DNA of 26,611 nt from Mansonella perstans (Eukaryota > Nematoda > Chromadorea > Rhabditida > Onchocercidae). The stretch lies in contig JBAMDO010000415.1 in assembly GCA_037074765.1 (NCBI GenBank), positions 1-26,611 of the forward strand, given 5' to 3'. The notes under the pieces were generated by a model, which saw only the letters and a program-made list of their open reading frames with translations, was not told the origin of the DNA and ran no database searches. The position numbers and the translations under genes were made by a program. Shown in pieces: positions 11,204-18,032 of this stretch. Positions within the stretch are counted from its first letter, which is position 1. Each line of letters opens with the position of its first letter.

Positions 11204-11239
11204 TAAAGAATATTAGGTGACAAAGGTGCGCTTGTCGTT

Positions 11240-11445
11240 ATCGCTTCTCGGCCTATTGGCTAAGATCAAAGTGTAGTATCTGTTCTTATCAGCTTAATCT
11301 CTGATATGTGATCTATCGATCACTTCGAGATTATTCTATTTTTGACACCATGGTGGGTTTGTAGGGGCTTGCTCCTCACCCACCGCGGGTCGACCCGGTA
11401 TTGCACCTGCCTCCGGGACCGGCCCATTCATCCTTCGGGATGAAG
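11240..11445 (+). ncRNA. U2: U2 snRNA, copy A
   Basis: The sequence starts ATCGCTTCTCGGCC, as U2 does. It has the branch-site pairing segment GTAGTA at nt 34-39, one base later than usual because of an extra A in ATCAAAGTG. Stem IIa is ATCAG/CTGAT, stem IIb GTGATC-TATC-GATCAC, and the Sm site CTATTTTTGA. Stem III is GGTGGGT/ACCCACC and stem IV CCCGG/CCGGG, with loop TATTGCACCTGCCT for U2B''. A 7-bp hairpin TTCATCC-TTCG-GGATGAA follows at 11427-11444. It may be part of the RNA or a 3'-end signal; without it the RNA is ~187-190 nt. U2 pairs with the intron branch site. Confidence 0.97.
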
Positions 11446-11475
11446 AAAATAAGGTATGGAAGAATGGATGATACG

Positions 11476-11535
11476 AAATGTTATTTCGGGAATAAATGAA
11501 ATCACAAATGTTATTTCGGAAATAAATGAAATGCA
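11476..11535 (+). repeat. 30-bp tandem duplication after U2
   Basis: Two 30-bp units, each with AAATGTTATTTCGG and AATAAATGAAAT, lie 30 bases past the U2 hairpin. Copies occur at 17207-17266 (inverted) and 24972-25031. The second U2 class (12365 and 25861) lacks it, so it is not required for 3' processing. Confidence 0.85.
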
Positions 11536-12025
11536 CAAAGATAGTTTGCATTTTATTAGTCGATTTTTTTCAAAATGAAAAAAATTTCATTTCATTTCAA
11601 AAAGGTGAAATATAGTTTTATATAAAACAAACGTTTGTATGAAACTTTTCTTATTTCAAAGTGTACAAATTGCACGGAGCGATATTTGCGCTTATTAAAC
11701 CAAAAAAAAAAAAAAAAAAAGTTTGTTTTGTTGCATTACAAAATATCAAGGAATAGAGCAGAAATTATGTTGATGGATAAGTTCAAAGGATAGAATCCAT
11801 TCTTATCAGCTAAATTCTGCTCAAATTGGGATCAAATCTGTTCATATATTGTCTTAACTTTAGATGCACTGATATGAATCCCTTGTAATATGAACATTTT
11901 AATTAGTATTTTTGTTACTCTTTTTGAAACTGTTTTTCAGCAATCGAAGAATTAGAAATGTTTACACATTCTCCTTTTTATCATTAGTATTAAATAGTTC
12001 AAAAAGTGACACCAAATTACAAATT
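11536..12025. other. spacer with A19 run and U2-like fragment
   Basis: No gene is seen. An uninterrupted run of 19 A lies at 11702-11720. The segment 11735-11830 is homologous, inverted, to about 12720-12830. Within it 11764-11820 resembles the 5' half of U2 and is listed separately. Confidence 0.6.
11764..11820 (+). pseudogene. possible diverged U2 5'-half fragment
   Basis: The segment reads TGGATAAGTTCAAAG, then TAG, then TTCTTATCAGCTAAAT and TCTG. This parallels U2 TGGCTAAGATCAAAG, TAG, TTCTTATCAGCTTAAT, TCTCTG in the right order and nearly the right spacing: about 29 of 38 aligned bases match by eye. The GTAGTA branch-pairing segment is lost. Copies are at 16922-16978 (-) and 25260-25316 (+). 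The Sm site and 3' domain do not follow it. It could be chance plus shared AT content, but the order of matches argues for a relic. Confidence 0.45.
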
Positions 12026-12121
12026 TTCATCCCGAAGGATAATAGATCATTCCTGCGGTAGATCCAATACCGAATCATTCTCCTGGTAAATGAGGATTAA
12101 GCACCTACAAACTCACCAAAG
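12026..12121 (-). pseudogene. truncated U2 pseudogene, 3' domain only (left)
   Basis: On the minus strand, TTTGGTGAGTTTGTAGGTGC aligns with U2 ATGGTGGGTTTGTAGGGGC. It continues through degenerate stem III and IV sequence (CGGTATTG retained) to TATCCTTCGGGATGAA, which equals the U2 3' hairpin. Stems III and IV carry uncompensated changes, while the terminal hairpin still pairs with one G.T. No convincing 5' half or Sm site precedes it. It is opposite in orientation to the flanking U2 genes. Confidence 0.85.
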
Positions 12122-12254
12122 TTGTTTTATTATTAATTTATACTTGTCACACGAAATCAATGCTTTTCGTCTCTTTTTTTCCGGCTCTCTCTTTCTCTTT
12201 CTCCCTTTCCAGTTCTCCATCTCTTTCCGCTTTCCTTTCTTTCTCTTCCTAGCT

Positions 12255-12276
12255 GTTTAATTCATTACAACCAATC
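12255..12276 (+). promoter_or_regulatory. distal CCAAT block of U2 copy B
   Basis: GTTTAATTCATTACAACCAA then TC: the counterpart of 11078-11099, here about 90-110 bases before the U2 start. A pyrimidine-rich tract (12167-12250) precedes it, as in copy A. Confidence 0.55.
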
Positions 12277-12305
12277 CTTTCGTACTGGTGCTAAAATGAG
12301 TCGTA

Positions 12306-12329
12306 AAACTCATCCGAAATTTGCTGCTG
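12306..12329 (+). promoter_or_regulatory. PSE-like element of U2 copy B
   Basis: AAACTCATCCGAAATTTGCT then GCTG, at -59 to -36. The position is identical to copy A despite otherwise different flanks. Confidence 0.75.
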
Positions 12330-12364
12330 CATGGAATAATAGGCAGTGAAGGGGAGTGAACGTT

Positions 12365-12570
12365 ATCGCTTCTCGGCCTATTGGCTAAGATCAAAGTGTA
12401 GTATCTGTTCTTATCAGCTTAATCTCTGATATGTGATCTATCGATCACTTCGAGATTATTCTATTTTTGACACCATGGTGGGTTTGTAGGGGCTTGCTTC
12501 TCATCCACCGCGGGTCGACCCGGTATTGCACCTGCCTCCGGGACCGGCCCATTCATCCTTCGGGATGAAG
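12365..12570 (+). ncRNA. U2: U2 snRNA, copy B (second class)
   Basis: This copy is 206 bases including the 3' hairpin and identical to copy A except for two C-to-T changes at RNA positions 135 and 140. Both fall in stem III and turn G-C pairs into G.U pairs, so the fold is kept. The branch-pairing GTAGTA, stems IIa/IIb, Sm site, stem IV loop and terminal TTCG hairpin are intact. It has its own PSE and CCAAT block. Its 3' flank is unlike copy A's. It probably is an active second U2 gene. Confidence 0.97.
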
Positions 12571-13162
12571 AACATACGCGCAATTTTGTCGGACATTTCC
12601 TAGTTGTTGTGTGGCGTTACAGTAGTGTGTATCTACCCATTACTATTACAAAAAGGATGATCAGAGGCATTTTTTTATACACATGAATGAATCACTGATA
12701 TTGATCCAATAATACTTCCATATGGGAACTATCGATCTCACATCTCATATATCTGATTTGAACTATCCATCAATATAATTCTTATTCTATTGTTTCATAT
12801 TCCATACTACAACAAAGCAAACTTCGGATGATTTGTCATCTTTATAAAACATGAGAATGAGTTGTAGTGAACTGAACAGTTCAAATATCAAAAGAAAGAG
12901 AGAAGAATAGGAAAAAAAAGAAACGAAAGATATTACTCTGCCATGTTTTGATAAAAATAGTTAGTTTAATCTAGGAATGATCAATTAATAAATTTAGTAA
13001 CGCTTTAAGTAATTTTATAAAACGTCAAATCCATTGATTTTAGTGGAGACAATAACTTTCAAATTTCCTGGATTAAAATCTGCGTGAAAAATATTGAAAA
13101 ATCGAACTTCTCCTCCTATGGCTATTAAGAGTATTCGTCTTTATTCGTCTCTCTTTTCTACT
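12571..13162. other. spacer between U2-B and variant U5
   Basis: No gene is seen. About 12720-12830 is the inverted, diverged counterpart of 11735-11850 (shared CCATCAA(C/T)ATAATT and ACAA(A/C)(A/G)CAAAC). On the minus strand 12728-12790 may retain traces of a U2 5' half, but too little matches to annotate it. Confidence 0.5.
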
Positions 13163-13184
13163 GAACCACTGCACAATGCTTGCG
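13163..13184 (+). promoter_or_regulatory. PSE-like element of variant U5
   Basis: GAACCACTGCACAATGCTTG then CG, 36 bases before the proposed start. It differs from the other U5 PSE at two or three positions, while the downstream 36 bases differ widely. Confidence 0.7.
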
Positions 13185-13220
13185 ATGGTATCAATACCAG
13201 TGATGGACGAAACTATACGT

Positions 13221-13335
13221 TTGTCTCACTCTCCTGCATTTGACCGTGAAAATCTTTCGCCTTTTACTAAAGATTTCCGTGCAGGAGAGTTTTCATGATT
13301 GTAACAGTACTTTTTGGAAGCCTTCCCTGAAGGCA
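13221..13335 (+). ncRNA. U5: U5 snRNA, variant copy 2
   Basis: The central stem-loop, from CTCTCCTGCA to TGCAGGAGAG with loop 1 CGCCTTTTACTAA, is identical to copy 1. The flanks differ. The Sm site is GTACTTTTTGG and the 3' hairpin is AGCCTT-CCCTG-AAGGC in place of AGCCC-TCCA-GGGGCT, so base pairing is preserved with different bases. The length is ~115 nt. The start is set by PSE spacing; a start about 6 bases earlier is possible. The compensated 3' hairpin argues for a functional paralogue. Confidence 0.92.
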
Positions 13336-13663
13336 ATGATTGGTTCAATTTTAGCACGTTAAATTAATCTGTTAATTCCACTACGTTTCTAAATTGCTTT
13401 GGGGTGATGCCAGATTCTGAATTTTACTAGTTATCCATGTATTTTTTGGTATGCCATTCTCTTAAGAGATTGGCAATTTTGGAACTTTTTGTTGTGATAT
13501 TCTGATCTTAGGTGATTTGATAAGAATTTACAATGAGTAAATTAGCTTGAATTATTATTATCATATATTTCAAAGCATATGATTCCGATACTATAATTCT
13601 TATTACACTCTGTATATCAACACAAGTAACCTTCGAATTTATTGTTTTTCGTTGATTGTCAAC
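13336..13663. other. AT-rich spacer, no gene seen
   Basis: I see no RNA gene, coding exon or repeat with copies elsewhere in the window between the variant U5 and the start of the inner palindrome at 13664. Confidence 0.5.
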
Positions 13664-14064
13664 TGGGTTTTGTGATATGTTTTTATAGTTTGTTTTGCAT
13701 TTTACGTCAATTTTAATTGAACTATTTACAATCTAAATGAATAAACTTTATAGCAAATACACTGGTTCTTCAGTAATGAATTTGAGTGCTTTAATCAGAA
13801 AAAAAAATAGCTTATCTCTTCTTTTTCAAGGTTTGACCATTTTGATCAGCGATATTTGATATCTTCGAGATTTTTATATCTTTCTTTTTTTACAGCAACA
13901 AAAATTCACCAATCAGTAATTGCAGTACAACATTTCATTCTATAATAAATTGTGAAGCTTACAGTTGCTTTTCACATACATTTTTGATCCGGAACTAATC
14001 ATCAACTGACCTCTTAATCAATTAACCTCTCAATCTTTCAAGTGGATGCTCAAAAATTTTGTTA
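13664..14064 (+). repeat. inner repeat R, copy 1
   Basis: It begins TGGGTTTTGTGATATG. About 230 bases are repeated in the same orientation at 15357-15575, and the whole ~400 bases recur inverted at 16049-16497. Divergence among the three copies is visible (many substitutions and short indels), so they are older than the main arms. No coding potential was recognised. It could be a non-autonomous mobile element, but no target-site duplication was found. Confidence 0.8.
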
Positions 14065-14582
14065 ATATGTGACACTTTACTTTTATTTAAACTTTCACAT
14101 TATGTAGTTGTCCACTTCTTTCTTCGAGAATGATTGAAATGACACATTTGCCGAATGAATAAGATAAATTGACAGAAATTTTAATAACTGACTATCTTTA
14201 AATAGCTTTAGCTTGGCTACTTCCTTTGCTGTTCCATACAAACATGAAGTAAATTGAAAGAAACAATTGACAATGAAAGTAATCGAGGAAATATTCATTT
14301 CATTTATGTCAACCATTCAGAACAAACAATGGCTTGCAAGATACTGTATTATTTATGCTATTGAATAACAAACAAAGATATCAAATACACGTGACAGCTG
14401 AAGCAAGCATCGAATACATTTCAAAATGTTTGTTTCATAGTAATTTTCCAAAAACTAACGTTTGATCGGATCCGGCTTTCTATTCTTTTGCACTCAACGA
14501 GGATACAGTATTGCTGTATAAAATCATATGCATACTAGCACATATTCAAAAAATTTTGAACCATATTAAAGTTATGCTGTCA
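14065..14582. other. sequence present in only one inner arm
   Basis: This block interrupts the inner palindrome on its left side and has no counterpart between 16030 and 16049. A 73-codon minus-strand frame at 14095-14316 is open but shows no recognisable domain and is AT-driven. I cannot support a gene. Confidence 0.5.
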
Positions 14583-14790
14583 TATATTGGTTGACAGCTT
14601 AGCCAAGCAAATTTGCTTCCAGACGGATTAAATGGATATCGTTTGATTACGCTACCGTAATTTTAATTTCAATTACTATATATAATAGCTTTTTTGGATA
14701 ATTTCTATGAGGGCTATATTAATTACAAATGGATGTGTTTTCTACTACTTAGTGAGCTAATGTGAGTTACTTTTTTTCGATTTGTTGAAT
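14583..14790. repeat. inner palindrome, second left segment
   Basis: Inverted relative to 15817-16030. Shared blocks include AGCAAATTTGCTTCC/GGAAGCAAATTTATC and GTGAGCTAATGTGAGT/ACTCACATTAGCTCAC. It includes the 3' end of the gag relic, so the retroelement was in place before this inversion. Confidence 0.75.
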
Positions 14791-15350
14791 CAGACAAATC
14801 GGCAACAGTAGGGGAACTTGAACTATTCTCTTAGGAATGTATTCCGTGTGTTTTGTTATAAATAAGGCGGAGGTTCCTCTTCCCCTCTGAGAATGAACCA
14901 CTCTTTTTGGAATTGGTTCCTGTTGGGGTTTTTGATTCCTATTTACTTTTTCGCTTCTATGAATTAATGTCATTAGAAATTTCCGTAAATTATTTACTGT
15001 CCAAGATTCTCTTTCTTCCTTCATCTGGTAGACTTTATCCAAAATCCATGGTGGTAGTTTATTTTTGATCGTTGTTTCAATACTGGAATGTTCCAGATTC
15101 TCGCCCATTGCTTCTAATTGTCGAAGAGTTTTTTCATCGCATCGACTCTTGTTTTCCATTCTTTGTCGTTCCGTTGAATGAAATAGAATTCATTATATAA
15201 TAATTTCTTGATGGCTGCAGGATTACCATATTTATCGATTAAAACCTGTCTCATTAATTCATAATTCTCTGGAGCTACATCAAACCCTTTTATAGCATCC
15301 AATGCTTCTCCCGACTCGTGATATTTTAATTTTCGCAACTTTCGCGACGG
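14765..15350 (-). pseudogene. BEL/Pao-type gag fragment, frameshifted
   Basis: Minus-strand frames at 15338-15114 and 15159-14767 overlap and together resemble the DUF1759-type gag region of BEL/Pao LTR retrotransposons. Visible are GEALDAIKGF, an ENYELMRQVL helix followed by KYG, LPPWILDKVYQ and LRKFLMTLIHR. A frameshift lies at the A-run near 15140. A second shift near 14870 leads into a decayed zinc-knuckle region with stops. The N-terminal part of gag is missing: homology stops where repeat R copy 2 begins. No protease, RT or LTR pair is visible. It is a dead fragment at the centre of the inner palindrome. Confidence 0.7.
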
Positions 15351-15356
15351 TCACTG

Positions 15357-15575
15357 GGTTTTGTGATATGATTTTATAGTTTGTTTTGCATTTTACGTCA
15401 ATTTTAATTGAACTATTTACAATCTAAATGAATAAACTTCATAGCAGATATATTGGTTCTTCAGTAGTGAATTTGAGTGCTTTAATCCGAAAAAAAAATT
15501 AGCTTATCTCTTCTTTCTCATGGTTTGACCATTTTGACCACCGATATTTGATACCTTCTAGCCTTTATACCTTTT
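15357..15575 (+). repeat. inner repeat R, copy 2
   Basis: A direct copy of 13664-13890, starting at TGGGTTTTGTGATATG immediately beside the truncated end of the gag fragment. Confidence 0.8.
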
Positions 15576-15816
15576 ACCGCTTTTCCTGAAAATGTTTTAA
15601 CAGAATTGCCTTATGTGTATGTATGAACTGGAGTAACATAACTAACTATTCGTCATAATGAAATGAAAAACTTACTTTGGGACTTATATGCTATGAGCTA
15701 TAATTTTCTGCATTTTAAAATGGATGCTGTGATAATTGACAAACGTACTTATTAAATTTTAAATATAATAGGATTTAAAGCAATGAAATAAAAAAAAAAC
15801 TTATTAAAAAAACTTA
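15576..15816. other. AT-rich spacer, no gene seen
   Basis: Short unique spacer in the loop of the inner palindrome. It ends in repeated AAACTTATTA motifs at about 15799-15821. Confidence 0.45.
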
Positions 15817-16030
15817 TTAATGCCGATTTGCTTTGATTCAAGAAACCCAGAAAAAGCGACTCACATTAGCTCACCAAATAGTAGCAAACAAATTCATATG
15901 TAATTAATATAGCCTTTATAAAAATTACCCAAAGAGAGCTATTACATATATAGTTGAAGTTAAAATTACGATAATGTAATTAAACCATATCCATTCAATC
16001 CGTTTGGAAGCAAATTTATCTGGCAGATTT
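15817..16030. repeat. inner palindrome, right segment
   Basis: The reverse complement of 14583-14790, diverged. It includes a small inverted piece of the gag 3' end near 15820-15870. Confidence 0.75.
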
Positions 16031-16048
16031 TTTGAAAGATTTTTTAAA

Positions 16049-16497
16049 ACAACAAATTTTTTGAGTGTCCATTTGAAGAAAGAAAAACTGCAAGAGATTG
16101 AGAGGTCAATTGATTGAGAGGTCAGTTGATGATTAGTTCTGGATCAAAAATGTGTGTGAAAAACACCTGCAAGCTTGCAGTTTATTGTAGAATGAAATGT
16201 TGTTCTGCAATTACTGATTGGTGAATTTTTGTTGCTGTAAAAAAAGAAAGGTATAAAGGCTAAAATGTATCAAATATCGCTGGTCAAAATGGTCAAACCT
16301 TGAGAAAGAAGAGATAAGTTAATTTTTTTTTTGATTAAAGCACTTAAATCCACTACTAAAGAAGCAATCTATTTGCTATAAAGTTTATTCATTTAAATTA
16401 TAAATAGATCAATTGAAATTGATGTAAAATGCAAAGCGAATTCATTGGAAATGACGTAAAATATAAAACAAATTATAAAATCATATCACAAAACCCA
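16049..16497 (-). repeat. inner repeat R, copy 3 (inverted)
   Basis: The reverse complement of 13664-14064. A short local duplication (GATTGAGAGGTCA twice, about 16098-16125) is specific to this copy, or was reduced in copy 1. Confidence 0.8.
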
Positions 16498-16620
16498 ATT
16501 TCTGACTTCTTTCTTTAAATCTTTACAAAATTTATTAATTGACCTTTTCTAGTTAAGCTCAAAAAAAAAAAGGAATCGGAAAATACCGGCATCGTATGAC
16601 AAGTATTAATAATAAAACAA

Positions 16621-16716
16621 CTTTGGTGAGTTTGTAGGTGCTTAATCCTCATTTACCAGGAGAATGATTCGGTATTGGATCTACCGCAGGAATGATCTAT
16701 TATCCTTCGGGATGAA
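16621..16716 (+). pseudogene. truncated U2 pseudogene, 3' domain only (right)
   Basis: The inverted-arm copy of 12026-12121 with the same sequence by eye. It begins CTTTGGTGAGTTTGTAGG and ends ATCCTTCGGGATGAA. Confidence 0.85.
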
Positions 16717-17296
16717 AATTTGTAATTTGGTGTCACTTTTTGAACTATTTAATACTAATGATAAAAAGGAGAATGTGTAAACATTTCTAATTCTTCGATT
16801 GCTGAAAAACAGTTTCAAAAAGAGTAACAAAAATACTAATTAAAATGTTCATATTACAAGGGATTCATATCAGTGCATCTAAAGTTAAGACAATATATGA
16901 ACAGATTTGATCCCAATTTGAGCAGAATTTAGCTGATAAGAATGGATTCTATCCTTTGAACTTATCCATCAACATAATTTCTGCTCTATTCCTTGATATT
17001 TTGTAATGCAACAAAACAAACTTTTTTTTTTTTTTTTTTTGGTTTAATAAGCGCAAATATCGCTCCGTGCAATTTGTACACTTTGAAATAAGAAAAGTTT
17101 CATACAAACGTTTGTTTTATATAAAACTATATTTCACCTTTTTGAAATGAAATGAAATTTTTTTCATTTTGAAAAAAATCGACTAATAAAATGCAAACTA
17201 TCTTTGTGCATTTCATTTATTTCCGAAATAACATTTGTGATTTCATTTATTCCCGAAATAACATTTCGTATCATCCATTCTTCCATACCTTATTTT

Positions 17297-17502
17297 CTTC
17301 ATCCCGAAGGATGAATGGGCCGGTCCCGGAGGCAGGTGCAATACCGGGTCGACCCGCGGTGGGTGAGGAGCAAGCCCCTACAAACCCACCATGGTGTCAA
17401 AAATAGAATAATCTCGAAGTGATCGATAGATCACATATCAGAGATTAAGCTGATAAGAACAGATACTACACTTTGATCTTAGCCAATAGGCCGAGAAGCG
17501 AT
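17297..17502 (-). ncRNA. U2: U2 snRNA, copy C
   Basis: The reverse-complement counterpart of copy A, first class (CC at the two stem III positions). I saw no difference from copy A within the RNA. The branch-pairing GTAGTA, Sm site CTATTTTTGA and terminal TTCG hairpin (17298-17315) are all present. Its PSE and CCAAT block follow on the right. Transcription runs leftward, away from U5 at 17919. Confidence 0.97.
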
Positions 17503-17538
17503 AACGACAAGCGCACCTTTGTCACCTAATATTCTTTA

Positions 17539-17561
17539 CGGCAGCAAACATCCGATGGGTT
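17539..17561 (-). promoter_or_regulatory. PSE-like element of U2 copy C
   Basis: The inverted copy of 11181-11203, with the same sequence and the same spacing to the U2 start. Confidence 0.72.
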
Positions 17562-17860
17562 TCAAAATTTTTTGGCAGTTTCATAAAGGACATTCTCTTT
17601 TTCTTTTTCTGTGTATTACTTGCAGTGACATAAGAGTGGAGAGATTGGTTGCATTGAATTAAATAGTCGTAAGAAAGACAGACAGAGAAAGAGATAGAGA
17701 GAGAGAAAAAAGGAAAGGATATTAGTTTAGAGTGGGAGTTTCTAACAAAAAAGGTCAGTCAGTCAGTAATTTTGTTAAAGATTTCAATAATTTTTTGAAA
17801 TGCCAAATTCAATCCTATCACAACCGAGAGTGCTTTTCTCTGCCTGTCTCTCCTTTTATT

Positions 17861-17882
17861 GAACCACTGAACAATTCTTGCG
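17861..17882 (+). promoter_or_regulatory. PSE-like element of U5 copy 3
   Basis: GAACCACTGAACAATTCTTG then CG, ending 36 bases before the proposed U5 start at 17919. Confidence 0.7.
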
Positions 17883-17918
17883 TGAGTGTCTATAAGAATG
17901 ATCAAATGAATACATTAT

Positions 17919-18032
17919 TCGTCTTGCTCTCCTGCATTTGACCGTGAAAATCTTTCGCCTTTTACTAAAGATTTCCGTGCAGGAGAGTATTTATGATAGT
18001 AATGATATTTTTTGGAAGCCCTCCAGGGGCTA
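17919..18032 (+). ncRNA. U5: U5 snRNA, copy 3
   Basis: The right-arm counterpart of 10709-10822 and identical by eye. It has the 10-bp stem CTCTCCTGCA/TGCAGGAGAG, loop 1 CGCCTTTTACTAA, Sm site ATATTTTTTGG and the 3' hairpin with loop TCCA. It is divergent from U2 copy C. Confidence 0.94.

Larger units (their letters stand above)
10823..11239. promoter_or_regulatory. divergent U5/U2 promoter region
   Basis: About 420 bases separate the 5' ends of U5 (-) and U2 (+). PSE-like blocks sit at each end, with a pyrimidine tract of CT repeats at about 11030-11070 and a CCAAT block at 11078-11099. The same arrangement is present at 17503-17918 (inverted) and 24319-24735. A shared bidirectional promoter is inferred. 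Confidence 0.6.
5579..12150. repeat. left arm of giant inverted repeat
   Basis: This segment is the reverse complement of about 16592-23232. Over most of its length, positions in the two arms sum to 28741 or 28742, so large indels are rare. One exception is a single extra G in the left arm near 10890. The other is an ~85-base deletion through the tRNA-His near 5691. Homology decays beyond 12122, where the flanks are similar but clearly diverged. It contains the tRNA-His pseudogene, the cysteine-rich gene, U5, U2 and a U2 pseudogene. Confidence 0.95.
9745..13115 (+). repeat. direct repeat unit, copy 1 (U5-U2-psiU2-U2)
   Basis: This segment reappears at 23241-26611 at a constant offset of 13496 bases with no length change, even through a 19-base A-run. 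The differences I could see by eye are near 11469, 11675, 12627 and 12826, all single substitutions. The copy shares the left-arm-specific extra G near 10890 and an A/G state near 9920, so copy 2 derives from the left arm and not the right arm. Confidence 0.95.

Noticed and set aside
11336..11551. 71-codon open frame (minus), repeated at 17191-17406 and 24832-25047
   Set aside because: It is antisense to the U2 3' domain and its flank. Its recurrence and conservation are explained fully by the U2 duplication.
14095..14316. 73-codon minus-strand frame as a gene
   Set aside because: No domain, no splice or promoter context, and it lies in an insertion seen in only one inner arm.
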